Position numbers and translations under genes: made by a program
Notes under the pieces: generated by a model
Seen by the model: only the letters and a program-made list of their open reading frames with translations
What the model was told of the DNA's origin: nothing
The model's database searches: none
Assembly: GCA_963825415.1 (NCBI GenBank)
Contig: CAWGTD010000006.1
Span: 868,001-932,000 of the forward strand
Length of the DNA stretch: 64,000 bases
Reading direction: 5' to 3'
DNA from: BP-464 sp963825415
GTDB taxonomy: Bacteria; Actinomycetota; Thermoleophilia; Solirubrobacterales; Solirubrobacteraceae
Shown here: in pieces, positions 8,163 to 17,211 of the stretch
Layout of the letters: each line of letters begins with the position of its first letter
How positions within the stretch are numbered: position 1 is the first letter of the stretch

Positions 8163-9404
8163 ATGTTGCGCAGGCTGCTCGGCAAGGACACTGCCGGCCG
8201 GATCGGCGACGGGTTTCGCGGGCGGCCTGATGTCGACCTCTCGGGCTACGCCGCCTCGCGAGGCCTCGACTTCCGCGGCCAGTCGAGTCTCGCGGGATAC
8301 CTCGGGGCGTTCACCTTCACTCCCGAGCTGCAGTTCAACGTGCTGCGGGGCGTGCTCCCCGGAGGCCGCAGCGGGGTGCTCCTGCACCACGTCGCCATCC
8401 TCGACCCCGAATCCGCCAGCGGCCAGTTCTACGGCAAGAGGACGGAGAAGGTCGGTGGCCTTGCAGCCGCGGATTTCATCCCGTTGACCGACCTGTTCTC
8501 GCCGAACGTCCACTTCTTCCGGCTGCCCGAGACGAGGATCGCTTTCCGGCTGCCGGCCTCGGTGAGCACGCTCGCGAGCTTCCACGTCGCGCGGCGGACC
8601 GAGCGGGCGCGCGGCAGCGCGTCCGACGACTTCCTCGCGGCGCGTGGACTTCAGCTCGACGAGTGGCGGCTGATCGCGGACCGCCGCGCGGACCTCGACC
8701 TGCTCGAGCGTGTCGTGCGCGGTCCGCTCGGCGACGCGCTCGTGCGCTCGGACGCGCTCGGCTTCACCGTCGAGTTTGCGTTCGGCCAGCTCCTCGTGAC
8801 TCGCCAGGACTTCCTCGCCGACTTCGACGAGTTGGACGCCTTCTGCCGCGAGGCGGTCGCGATCGCCGACGGCATCGCAGCGCTCGACCCTCCTGGCCCA
8901 CCGCCGGCCGACTTCGACGTCGCGCTGCCCGAGCCGGCGTGGCTGGCGTCGGTCGCCGCGAGCCCGGACGAGCGCTACATCGACGCCTCAAGCGGGGCGT
9001 GGCTGGAGCCGCTGTTCGCCTACGCACAGGAACGCAGCATGCGCGTCGAGGACCCCGCCTCGTTCCATTCGGCGTTCGCGTCGCTGCCGCTGCCCGGCGC
9101 GGGGTTTGGCGTGGCCGCGGGGCCGGGAATTCGCGTGGCGGCCGCCTGTGAGCGGCGCATCAAGGACATCGACGTCTACAAGAAACAGTGGCCGGACGCC
9201 GGCCTCGCGGTTGGCTGCAACATGGTGGTCATGCCGTCGAGCGCGCCGGACACCGAGCCGGGCGACGGCGTGCCTCACGCGGGCGCGCGCCATGCCGTCC
9301 GCAACGGAGTGCTCCTGCTCTATGCGATCCGTCCGACGTGGCAGTTCCACGCGGAGGCGATGGACGAGCTCGTCGCCGCCGCACACGCGCTCCAGACGCA
9401 GTGA
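8163..9404 (+). CDS. Unrecognised 413-residue protein
   Basis: This soluble-looking protein starts 4 bp after the DtxR stop and lacks a signal peptide or membrane segment. It reads as an alpha/beta protein with several Phe-rich strands (AGYLGAFTFTPELQFNVLRG, SPNVHFFRLPETRIAFRLP) and a C-terminal helix. I do not recognise a family. It could be part of the oxidase-ZIP-DtxR operon by spacing alone. Codon use and GC match the neighbours. It is convergent with the secreted hydrolase at 9409-11514, with a 4-bp gap. Confidence 0.7.
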   Translation: MLRRLLGKDTAGRIGDGFRGRPDVDLSGYAASRGLDFRGQSSLAGYLGAFTFTPELQFNVLRGVLPGGRSGVLLHHVAILDPESASGQFYGKRTEKVGGLAAADFIPLTDLFSPNVHFFRLPETRIAFRLPASVSTLASFHVARRTERARGSASDDFLAARGLQLDEWRLIADRRADLDLLERVVRGPLGDALVRSDALGFTVEFAFGQLLVTRQDFLADFDELDAFCREAVAIADGIAALDPPGPPPADFDVALPEPAWLASVAASPDERYIDASSGAWLEPLFAYAQERSMRVEDPASFHSAFASLPLPGAGFGVAAGPGIRVAAACERRIKDIDVYKKQWPDAGLAVGCNMVVMPSSAPDTEPGDGVPHAGARHAVRNGVLLLYAIRPTWQFHAEAMDELVAAAHALQTQ

Positions 9405-9408
9405 CTTC

Positions 9409-11514
9409 TCACACCCGCCGTCGCGGCACGCAGGTGTGGAACACGCGGCGGGCGGTGAACTTGCGGCCGCTCGTGGAGACGATCCTCACCGTGACCCTCA
9501 CGGTCCGGCGGCGGAACCCGCGCATGTCGATCCGCGCGACCACGCTGCGACCGGCGATGCGCCGCTTGACGCGCTTGCCGGCGACGCGCACGCCGGCGCG
9601 CCGGACCCGCTGGCCGCGCGGGAGGCGCGCGTGGATGGTCAGCCGGCGGCGGCTGCGGCACGTGCGGCGCCCGGAGACCGCCAGCGGCTCGGTCACCGCG
9701 AGCGCGGCGAGGTAGGCGGCCTTGGGATCGAGCGCGGTACCGCGGTCGGTCCGAACCGGCGCCTGGAAGGTCGCCGGCGTCCCGTCCGCGATCACCACCT
9801 GGCTGCTGGCCGCGGCGGTCGAGGCGACCTTCTGGCTGTCGGCGCTGTTGACCAGGATCGCGAGACGGTGGCCGGCGACGAACCGGTGCGACATCGGCCA
9901 GATCTCGATGCCGACCTCGTAGGGCGCGTTCGGCACCAGCGCCACCGGGTTGGAATGCGTGTGCCAGAGGCCGCGTCGGGACGGGTCCTCGGCGCGATGC
10001 GACGCCCGTAGCCACCCCTTGGCGACGAGGCTCGCGCCGCCGTCGGGCGCGATGTCGACGACGCGCGCAACCCAGTCGGTGTCGGTCGCCGCGGTCGTGG
10101 CTGTGAGCCGCACCGTCGAGGCGCCCGTGATCGTCATGGCCTCCTCGAGCACCGGCCCGACGAACGCCGTCGCCGACACGTTGAGCTTCTGGTCGGCCGG
10201 GTCCTGGAAGTTCGAGTCGTCGAACCCGCCGAGCGAACCGCCGTCGTGGATGATCGACGTGCCGCCGGTCAGCTCGACCGGCGCGCCGGCGACGAGCGTG
10301 CTCCCCGGCCCGGGGCAAGGATCCGAGCGCACGAGCGAGGCCTCGGTCGCCCAGCTTCCGGTCGGCGGATCGGCCGGGCCGGGGCAGAGGTTCCACGACG
10401 TCGTGGTGTGCTCCGGCAGCCAGCCGGCGAAGCTCCGCCACGTCCCGCGCCACGACTCGCGGCCGTCGTAGACGGTCGGGCTCGACGGGTCCACGTCGAA
10501 GACGGCCACGCGCGGGAAGCGCGCCAGCTTGGCGGCGCGAAGCGCCGCCGATGGCGTGCGCAGATAGATGTCGAACCACGCGAGCGAGGCCGCCATGATC
10601 AGGTCGCCGGACGGGCCGCCGGTTGCGCCGAGATGGCCCCACGGGCCGAGGATCAGCGCGTTGCGCTCGGGAGCGGTCAAGTAGTTCAGCGACGCGGCGC
10701 GCGGGTAGATGTCCTGCCAGCCGGACACGTGCAACGCCGGCACGCGCACCCCCGCCGCGACCGGCCAGAACGCGCGCTCCTTCCAGTAGTCGTCGAACTC
10801 GGGATGCAGGATCGCCTCCATCGCAGGGTTCGCCGTCGGCTGCCCGGTGCGGCTGTTGATCAGCGTCGGCGCGAGCGCCGGGTCGGTCTCGGGGTTGATG
10901 CGCTTGTTGGGGACCACCCCGGCGAACAGCGCGCCGAGGACGACCAGGTCGACGCTCGCGGGAATCCCGCCCGGGTACACCACGTCGCGGTAGCCGTCGC
11001 TGAACGCGGCGGCCGGGACGATCGCGCGCAGGTGCGGCGGGCCCGTCGAAGCGGACAGCTCGGCGTTGATGCCCGGCTCCGAGTAGCCCCACATCCCGAT
11101 CCGGCCGTCGCTGAACTTCTGCCGCGCCGCCCACTCGACGACGTCGTAGCCGTCGAGCGCCTCGCGGCGGCAGAGGAAGCAGTACGTGCCCTCCGACGCG
11201 CCCGTGCCGCGCGAGTCCACGATCAGCGCGGCGAACCCGGCCCGGGCGAACGACAGCACCGAGTCGCGCTCCGAGCGCGAGGGGTCGTCCTTGTTGTAGC
11301 CCATCTTGATGATGACGGTCGGCAGCGAGTCGACCGCGCGGCCGGACACCGCCGGCTGCAGAAGGTCCCCGCGCAGCACCACCCCGTCGGACGCCACGAT
11401 CTCGAGGTTGGTGGTCTTCACCGTCTCGGTGTAGAGCGGCTCCTGTCCAGCCGCCGGCGCCGCCAGCGCGAGGCAGCCGGCGAGGGCGAGCAAGCACGCA
11501 CGGATCGGCGCCAC
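9409..11514 (-). CDS. Secreted CocE/NonD-type hydrolase with a cysteine-bounded C-terminal module
   Basis: The GTG at 11514 gives a 701-residue protein with a signal peptide (RACLLALAGCLALAAPAAGQ; the LAGC could also act as a lipobox). The alpha/beta-hydrolase core has SRGTGASEG, the nucleophile elbow in GMWGYSEPG, and an X-Pro dipeptidyl-peptidase C-terminal jelly roll (SWRGTWRSFAGWLP, then WVARVVDIAPDGG and ...HRFVAGHRLAILV). Such enzymes cleave esters or X-Pro peptides. The last 85 residues form an Arg-rich beta module bounded by two cysteines (RRTCRSRRRLTIH...VFHTCVPRRR). Related tails occur at 24450-24690 and 55310-55550. A longer reading starting upstream is unlikely because it would cross the divergent SDR promoter region. 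Confidence 0.82.
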   Translation of the reverse strand: MAPIRACLLALAGCLALAAPAAGQEPLYTETVKTTNLEIVASDGVVLRGDLLQPAVSGRAVDSLPTVIIKMGYNKDDPSRSERDSVLSFARAGFAALIVDSRGTGASEGTYCFLCRREALDGYDVVEWAARQKFSDGRIGMWGYSEPGINAELSASTGPPHLRAIVPAAAFSDGYRDVVYPGGIPASVDLVVLGALFAGVVPNKRINPETDPALAPTLINSRTGQPTANPAMEAILHPEFDDYWKERAFWPVAAGVRVPALHVSGWQDIYPRAASLNYLTAPERNALILGPWGHLGATGGPSGDLIMAASLAWFDIYLRTPSAALRAAKLARFPRVAVFDVDPSSPTVYDGRESWRGTWRSFAGWLPEHTTTSWNLCPGPADPPTGSWATEASLVRSDPCPGPGSTLVAGAPVELTGGTSIIHDGGSLGGFDDSNFQDPADQKLNVSATAFVGPVLEEAMTITGASTVRLTATTAATDTDWVARVVDIAPDGGASLVAKGWLRASHRAEDPSRRGLWHTHSNPVALVPNAPYEVGIEIWPMSHRFVAGHRLAILVNSADSQKVASTAAASSQVVIADGTPATFQAPVRTDRGTALDPKAAYLAALAVTEPLAVSGRRTCRSRRRLTIHARLPRGQRVRRAGVRVAGKRVKRRIAGRSVVARIDMRGFRRRTVRVTVRIVSTSGRKFTARRVFHTCVPRRRV

Positions 11515-11587
11515 CGACGGGCAAGGTACGTCAACGGTTCTCAGGGCGCGCCGGGCCGTACGCGGCTGGCGCATCCTCCGCGCCGAA

Positions 11588-12499
11588 ATGAATAAGGTCG
11601 CGCCCATGCTCGGACGCCCGCAGGAATCGCTCACCGGCCGCCGCGTTCTCATCACCGGCGCGGCACGAGGTATCGGCGCGGCGCTCGCCGCGCGGCTGCA
11701 CGAGAAGGGCGCGCGCGTGGCGCTCGTCGGCCTCGAGGAGGACCACCTTCGGGAGGTCGCCGCGCGCTGCGGCGACGCGCCGTGGGCGCTGTGCGACGTC
11801 ACCGACCGCGCCCGCGTCGAAGCGGTCACCGAGGAGGCCGTCGCCGCCCTGGGCGGGCTCGACGTGGTGGTCGCCAACGCCGGCATCGCCGCCCAGCTCC
11901 CGCTCGTCGGCGGCGACCCGACGGTCATGGAGCGCACCATCGCCGTCAACGTGATGGGCGTCTACAACACGCTCCGCGCGGCCGGCCCGCACATCAGCCA
12001 CGCGCGTGGCTACGCGCTTCCGATCGCGTCGGTCGGAGCGGTCGTGCACCTGCCCCTGATGGGCGCCTACAGCGCCTCGAAAGCCGCCGTCGAGGCGCTC
12101 GGCAACACGCTCCGGATCGAGCTGCGCCCGTCGGGCGCCCGCGTCGGCGTGGGCTACTTCGCCGAGATCGACACGGACATGACCTCGCGCGGGTTCGGGA
12201 CCGAGGCCGCCGAGAAGCTGACCACCCACCTCAAGCCGTTCATGCGCGTCGCTCCGCTGCACGTGGCGATCAACGCCCTCGAGCGCGGCATCGCCCGGCG
12301 GTCACGACGCATCGTGGCCCCCGCCCAGGCCGCGCCGCTGCTGCCACTGCGGATGCTCGCCCAGCCGTTCATCGACCGCGCGGTGCAGCACAACCTCGCC
12401 AAGGCGCTGGACATCGCGCGCCGCGAGAACGCCCCGCTGACCACCCCGCAGCCGGGCGCCGACGACCGCGCCGACCGCGCTCCTGCCGGCGTGTCGTGA
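11588..12499 (+). CDS. Short-chain dehydrogenase/reductase
   Basis: The 303-residue NAD(P)-dependent oxidoreductase has the cofactor motif TGAARGIG, the ANAG motif and the catalytic YSASK preceded by ASVGA. A basic, Arg-rich C-terminal extension of about 50 residues follows the core. Its stop overlaps the GTG of the carboxymuconolactone-decarboxylase-like gene (GTGA), which is itself coupled to the mce permeases. It therefore leads a ten-gene coupled cluster. In Rhodococcus and Mycobacterium, mce operons import sterols and other lipids; a lipid or alcohol substrate for this enzyme is a reasonable guess but not shown by the sequence. Confidence 0.85.
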   Translation: MNKVAPMLGRPQESLTGRRVLITGAARGIGAALAARLHEKGARVALVGLEEDHLREVAARCGDAPWALCDVTDRARVEAVTEEAVAALGGLDVVVANAGIAAQLPLVGGDPTVMERTIAVNVMGVYNTLRAAGPHISHARGYALPIASVGAVVHLPLMGAYSASKAAVEALGNTLRIELRPSGARVGVGYFAEIDTDMTSRGFGTEAAEKLTTHLKPFMRVAPLHVAINALERGIARRSRRIVAPAQAAPLLPLRMLAQPFIDRAVQHNLAKALDIARRENAPLTTPQPGADDRADRAPAGVS

Positions 12500-13062
12500 G
12501 CGCTCGGGTCGCCCCGGGGAGCCGGCGCGACGTCGGCCTCTTCACGTGGGGGTTCGGCCAGGTGGCGGGGATCGTCTCGCGCACCGAGCCGCCCAACCTC
12601 TTCATGACCCTCGGTCGGCATCGCTCCCTGTTCCGCGGCTGGCTGTTCTTCGCCGGCCGCCTGATGCCCGGCGGCAAGCTCCGGCGCCGCGACACCGAGC
12701 TGACGATCCTGCGCGTCGCGCACCTGCGCGGGTGCCGCTACGAGTTCGAACACCACGTCCGGCTCGGGCGGCGCGCCGGGTTGGACGACGCGGACATCGG
12801 CCGCGTCATGGACGGCCCGCAAGCCGGATGGCCGCCGCGCGAGCAGGCGCTGCTGAGCGCCGTCGACGAGCTGCACCGCGACGGGGACCTGTCCGACGCG
12901 GCATGGGAGGCGCTGCAGGCCCACTTCGACGACCGGCGGCTGATCGAGCTCGTCTTCCTCGTCGGCCACTACGAGATGCTCGCCACGGCGATCCAGGCTC
13001 TGCGCATCGAGCCCGACCGCCCGCGGCGAAAGAGCACGGGGAAGCCCGCCTCCGCGCATTGA
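12496..13062 (+). CDS. Carboxymuconolactone decarboxylase/AhpD-like protein
   Basis: The GTG at 12496 overlaps the SDR stop and gives 188 residues. The central region LTILRVAHLRGCRYEFEHHV, followed by RLGRRAGL, matches the CMD-family helix with a single Cys and a His a few residues on, as in AhpD-like proteins (which use a CxxC pair; here only one Cys is visible). A later HFDDRRLIELVFLVGHYEML fits the second CMD helix. The exact reaction is unknown. Its TGA overlaps the TTG start of the first mce permease, so it is co-expressed with the lipid import system. Confidence 0.82.
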   Translation: MSARVAPGSRRDVGLFTWGFGQVAGIVSRTEPPNLFMTLGRHRSLFRGWLFFAGRLMPGGKLRRRDTELTILRVAHLRGCRYEFEHHVRLGRRAGLDDADIGRVMDGPQAGWPPREQALLSAVDELHRDGDLSDAAWEALQAHFDDRRLIELVFLVGHYEMLATAIQALRIEPDRPRRKSTGKPASAH

Positions 13063-13850
13063 GCTCCCTGCGCAGCCGAGCGGCGGCGGGCACCCGGCAG
13101 ATCGGCTCGATCGGACTGCTGACCCGGCACACGCTGGGCAGCGCGCTGCGGCCTCCCTACAGCTACGGTCCGGAGCTGGCCGCGCAGTTCCTCTTCGGCC
13201 TGCGCGTGGCCTGGTTCCCGATGGTCGTGGCCTCGGTGGCCTTCACGTACGGGCCGGCGGGAGTCCAGGCCGCGGGCTTCCTGAACCTCTTCGGCGCGCT
13301 CGATCGCCTCGGCGGGCTGTTCGCCCTGATCGTCGTCCGGGAGTTCGCGCCCCTGGTCTGCGCGATCGTCATGGCGGGCGTCGTCGGGACCGCGATCTGC
13401 GCGGACCTCGGGGCGCGCAAGGTGCGCGAGGAGCTCGACGCGCTGGTCGTGCTCGGCATCGACCCGGTCAAGAGCCTGGTGGCCCCCCGGTTCATCGCCG
13501 TGGTCGCGCTCACCGCGCTGCTCAATGTCTTCGCGCTGCTCTTCGGGACGTTCGGCGGCATGCTCGTCACCCTCACCAACCACGCGCCGCTGGGCCCGTT
13601 CTTCGCCTCGTTCTTCAGCGCGGCCTCTGTACCCGAGGTTGCAGCGTCGTTCGTCAAGACGACGATCTTCGGAGGCATCATCGCGATCGTCTGCTGCTAC
13701 TACGGCCTCACGGCCAGCGGTGGGCCCGAGGGCGTCGGACGCGCTGTGAACCGCTCGATCGTCGTCGCCTTCTTGGCCATCGGCGTCGTCAACTACCTCT
13801 TCACGCAGACGATCCTGGCCACCTACCCCGACCTGTCGTCGGTCAAATGA
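13059..13850 (+). CDS. mlaE: MlaE/YrbE-type permease, first of the mce operon
   Basis: The 263-residue membrane protein starts at a TTG overlapping the previous stop (TTGA). It has five to six hydrophobic helices and the MlaE-family signature VREFAPLVCAIVMAGVVGT, then ADLGARKVREELDALVVLGI. With the following permease it forms the membrane channel of an MCE lipid transporter, equivalent to YrbEA in mycobacteria. No cognate ATPase (MlaF/Mkl) lies in the window. The last codons overlap the ATG of the second permease (ATGA at 13847). Confidence 0.9.
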   Translation: MSSLRSRAAAGTRQIGSIGLLTRHTLGSALRPPYSYGPELAAQFLFGLRVAWFPMVVASVAFTYGPAGVQAAGFLNLFGALDRLGGLFALIVVREFAPLVCAIVMAGVVGTAICADLGARKVREELDALVVLGIDPVKSLVAPRFIAVVALTALLNVFALLFGTFGGMLVTLTNHAPLGPFFASFFSAASVPEVAASFVKTTIFGGIIAIVCCYYGLTASGGPEGVGRAVNRSIVVAFLAIGVVNYLFTQTILATYPDLSSVK

Positions 13851-14627
13851 GGGAGCGGTACTACGCCCTGGGGGTTGCTTGCGACTTCGCGTTTCGCGTC
13901 GTCCGCGGCGTCTTCTCCCGCCGGATCGTGCCCTACCTCGGCGAGTCGCTGCGCCAGGCGGGCATCTTCATCGTCGGATCGCTGATCATCGTGCTCGCGC
14001 TCGTCTTCGTGCTCGGGCTGCAGTGCGGCGTCGAGGGCGCCTACGGCGCCAAGGCGGTCGGGGCGAGCTCGTCGGCCGGCGCGTTCACGGCGCTGTGCAA
14101 CCTGCGGGAGGTCATCCCCTACGCCTTCGGATACATGATGGCCGCAAAGGTGGGCACCGGCATCGTCGCCGAGATCGGGTCGATGCGGATCTCGGACGAG
14201 ATCGACGCGCTCGAGGTCATGGGCATGGACTCGGTGCTCTACCTCGGCTCGACGCGGCTGCTCGGCTGTTGGCTGGTCCTGCCGTTCGTCTACGTGATCG
14301 CGATCGTCGTGGGGATCACCGCCTCCTACCTCGCCGTGGTCGTCCAGATCGGCCAGGTTTCCGCCGGCGGCTACCTGCAGCTGTTCTGGATGTTCCAGAC
14401 GCCCCTGGACTTCGTGTTCTCGCTGCTCAAGGGCATGGCGATGGCGACGTTCGTGGTCATCGTCGGGCATCTACTTCGGCTACCACGCCGGCGGCTCGGG
14501 ACCCGTGGGCGTCGGCCGGGCGACGGCCAAGTCGATGTTCGTCAACATCCTCGGCATCCACATCATCGGGCTGTTGGGAACCCAGATCTTCTGGGGGTCC
14601 TCCCCGCGGAGCCCGATCGGGGGATGA
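13847..14627 (+). CDS. mlaE: MlaE/YrbE-type permease, second of the pair, with a 1-bp frame break
   Basis: The protein starts MRERYYALGVACDFAF and carries the family motif GYMMAAKVGTGIVAEIGSMR, then ISDEIDALEVMGM. At the GGG at 14465-14467 the frame shifts. Removing one G gives the expected end GIYFGYHAGGSGPVGVGRAT, then AKSMFVNILG..., stopping at 14625-14627. That stop overlaps the ATG of the first MCE gene (ATGA). The repaired protein is 259 residues, matching the family. As sequenced, the permease would run through into the MCE protein as a 697-residue fusion with a nonsense linker, which I reject as a real fusion. Confidence 0.85.
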
Positions 14628-15940
14628 CCGTGACGAGCCGCGCGGCCCGACCGGCACTCGTGGCGCTCGCGACGATCGCCATCGCCGTCGTGGCGGTGAT
14701 CGCCGGCGCCGGCGCGTCGCCCTACTCGGTTCGGGCGCAGTTCGACAACGCGAGCCAACTGGTTCGGGGCGATCTCGTCCAGGTCGGGGGACGCAAGGTC
14801 GGCACGGTGGCGGCGATCGGCCTCACCGACGACAACGTCGCCGAGGTCAAGATCGACCTGAGCGACGGCAGCGTCCGGCCGTTGCACGACGGGACGCGCG
14901 CGACGATCAGGACCGTCGGCCTGTCGGGGGTCACCAACCGCTTCATCGACCTGACGCCGGGGCCCGACAGCACGCCGGAGATCCCGGACGGCGGCGTGAT
15001 CCCGGCGACCCGGACCCGCGGGGTCGTCGACCTCGACGCGGTGCTCGACGCGTTCGACCCCGCGCTGCGCCACGACGTGCGCGGGTTGATCGCCGACGCC
15101 GCCGTCGCCTTCGACGAACGGTCCGCGCACCAGGTCAACGCCGGGCTGGAGTTCCTCAACCCCGCGGTCTTCCAGCTGACCGCCGTGGGACGCGAGCTGA
15201 CCCGTGACGAGCCCGCACTGGAGGAGCTCGTGCGGCGGACGTCGTCGCTGGCGGGCGTGCTGGCGCGCCACCGCGAGTCGCTCGGCGCCGGCCTCGTGTC
15301 CACCGCCGGGGTCCTCGACGCCCTCGCGTCGCGCGACGACGAGCTCGCCGGAGCGCTGGGCGACGCGCCGGAGACGGTGGCCGCGGTGACGAGCCTGCTG
15401 CGACGGCTGCGCACCCGCACCCTGCCCGCCGTGCAGCCCGTGGTCGATCGCCTCGGCCCCGTCGTGACCCCGCTGGAGACCCTGCTGCGCGAGCTGCCCA
15501 CCACGCTGCACAACGCCGAGCCGCTCGTGGCGGGCCTGCGGCGGCTCGTGCCGCAGGCACGCGCCGAGCTCGAACCGCTGCCGGCGCTGCGCCGCAGCGC
15601 GGTCCCCGCCATCGCAAGCGTCACCCGCGCCCTCCGTGACGTGCTGCCGATCGTCACCGGCCTGCGCCCATACGCCCCCGACTTCGTCTCCGGGTTCTTC
15701 CTGGGCTTCGGCGGGTCGACCGGCGCGGCCTACGACGCCAACGGCCACTTCTCCCGCATCAACCTCGAGGGCGGCCCCCAGAGCGCGACCGGCACGCCGC
15801 CGCTCGGCGCCGCCGGCTACCGGACGGGCCTCGACGCCAGATGCCCCGGAGCCGCGGAGGAGCCGGCCCCCGACGGCTCGAACCCGTGGCTGGACGCCGT
15901 GGGCACCGCCTGCGATCCCAGCGACGCCAAGGCGCCATGA
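14624..15940 (+). CDS. MCE-family lipid-binding protein 1
   Basis: The 438-residue protein has an N-terminal membrane anchor (LVALATIAIAVVAVIAGAG) and an MCE domain. The domain reads YSVRAQFDNASQLVRGDLVQ, then VGGRKVGTVAAIGLT, with the strand TVGLSGVTNRFIDL. A long helical region follows that in MCE proteins builds a periplasmic tube. Near the end is the motif AAYDANGHFSRIN, and related D..GH..R motifs recur in MCE proteins 2 and 4. The start ATG overlaps the restored stop of the second permease, and its stop overlaps the next ATG. It probably forms a hetero-hexamer with the five following MCE proteins. Confidence 0.88.
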   Translation: MTVTSRAARPALVALATIAIAVVAVIAGAGASPYSVRAQFDNASQLVRGDLVQVGGRKVGTVAAIGLTDDNVAEVKIDLSDGSVRPLHDGTRATIRTVGLSGVTNRFIDLTPGPDSTPEIPDGGVIPATRTRGVVDLDAVLDAFDPALRHDVRGLIADAAVAFDERSAHQVNAGLEFLNPAVFQLTAVGRELTRDEPALEELVRRTSSLAGVLARHRESLGAGLVSTAGVLDALASRDDELAGALGDAPETVAAVTSLLRRLRTRTLPAVQPVVDRLGPVVTPLETLLRELPTTLHNAEPLVAGLRRLVPQARAELEPLPALRRSAVPAIASVTRALRDVLPIVTGLRPYAPDFVSGFFLGFGGSTGAAYDANGHFSRINLEGGPQSATGTPPLGAAGYRTGLDARCPGAAEEPAPDGSNPWLDAVGTACDPSDAKAP

Positions 15941-17211
15941 CGCGGCGCTCGCTTCGCCTCCTCGCGCTGGTCGCGGCCGTCCTCGCAGCGGGCGCGCTGG
16001 CCGTCGTCCTGACCTCCGGACCGAAGGGCGGCGGGGACGTGGCCGTCGACGTGGTCTTCGACGACGCCCGCGGGCTGGTGCCCGGCCAGCTCGTCCAGGT
16101 CGCGGGCGCCCGCGTGGGCAAGATCACCGACGTCTCGGTGACGCCCGACCGCAAGGCGCGCATCCACATGCGGGTCGACTCGCGCTTCGCCCCCTTCCAC
16201 CGCGACGCGACCTGCACCATCAAGCCGCAGGGGCTGATCGCCGAGAACTACGTCGACTGCAACCCGGGCACGCCCGACGCCCCGCCCTTGACCGCCCGCG
16301 ACGGCGAGGCGCCGACGGTGCCCGTCAACCGGACGACCCAGCCCGTGAGCCTCACCGACCTCTTCGAGGTCTGGGACGTCCCGACCAGCCAGCGCCTCGG
16401 CGTGCTGCTCTCGACCCTCGGGATCGCCACCTCCGGGCGAGGCGAGGACATCAACGCGATCCTGCGCCGGGCCAACCCGACGCTGGCGATGGCCCGCCGC
16501 ACCCTGCGGCTGCTGCACCGCCAGGGTCACCAGCTCGAGACCCTGCTCGACGAGTCCGACGTCGTCGTCGGCGCCCTCGCCGCCGACCCGGCCCGGCTGA
16601 CGGCCTTGATTCGCGACGCCGGGCGCGTCGCCACGAAGACCGCCTCCCAGCGAGGGGCGCTCGAGCAGGGCATCGCACTCCTGCCCGCGCTGCTGAAGGA
16701 GATGCGCCCCGCGCTCGCGAGCCTCGACGCGACGATGGCGGCGGGCACGCCGCTGCTCGAGCGGCTCGAGTCCGCCGCGCCGGACCTGATCCGGCTGTCG
16801 GCGACCGTTCCGCGGCTGGCCTCCGTCGCCCGGCCCGCCCTGCGGCGCTTCGCCCCCGTGCTGCGGCGCGGGGCGCGCGTCGCGAAGCGCTCGCTTCCGC
16901 TGACCCGGCTGCTGCGCAGCTACGCCCACGACTCGCTGCCCAGCGCGGTGACGGCGGGCGAGCTGTTCCCGACGCTCGAGCAGCGGGGCCTCGTGGCCAA
17001 CCAGCTCGGGTTCTTCCAGACGATGGCGCTGGCCGCCGCGCGCTACGACGAGCACGGGCACCTGCTGCCCGCGCACGTGGGGTTCACCCGCTGCCTGCAG
17101 TACGCCGAGACGCCGGACCCCGCCTGCAACGGCACCGCCGACGGGCCCGCGCCCTCCTCGGCGGCCCCCAGCCCCCAGGCCCGCGCCCTCCTGGAGTACC
17201 TGTTGGGATGA
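15937..17211 (+). CDS. MCE-family lipid-binding protein 2
   Basis: The 424-residue protein has a signal anchor (LLALVAAVLAAGALAVVLT) and an MCE domain (VVFDDARGLVPGQLVQVAGA, then RVGKITDVSVTPD; IAENYVDCNPGTPDAP). A helical stalk and a C-terminal Cys-containing region (ARYDEHGHLLPAHVGFTRC) follow. ATGA overlaps join it to the genes on both sides. Two cysteines in the MCE domain (ATCTIKP, VDCNP) could form a disulfide. It is the second subunit of the predicted hexameric transporter. Confidence 0.88.
   Translation: MTRRSLRLLALVAAVLAAGALAVVLTSGPKGGGDVAVDVVFDDARGLVPGQLVQVAGARVGKITDVSVTPDRKARIHMRVDSRFAPFHRDATCTIKPQGLIAENYVDCNPGTPDAPPLTARDGEAPTVPVNRTTQPVSLTDLFEVWDVPTSQRLGVLLSTLGIATSGRGEDINAILRRANPTLAMARRTLRLLHRQGHQLETLLDESDVVVGALAADPARLTALIRDAGRVATKTASQRGALEQGIALLPALLKEMRPALASLDATMAAGTPLLERLESAAPDLIRLSATVPRLASVARPALRRFAPVLRRGARVAKRSLPLTRLLRSYAHDSLPSAVTAGELFPTLEQRGLVANQLGFFQTMALAAARYDEHGHLLPAHVGFTRCLQYAETPDPACNGTADGPAPSSAAPSPQARALLEYLLG

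Noticed and set aside
13847..15940. A 697-residue MlaE-MCE fusion protein
   Set aside because: One extra G at 14465-14467 explains it; the repaired permease has a normal end and its stop overlaps the MCE start.
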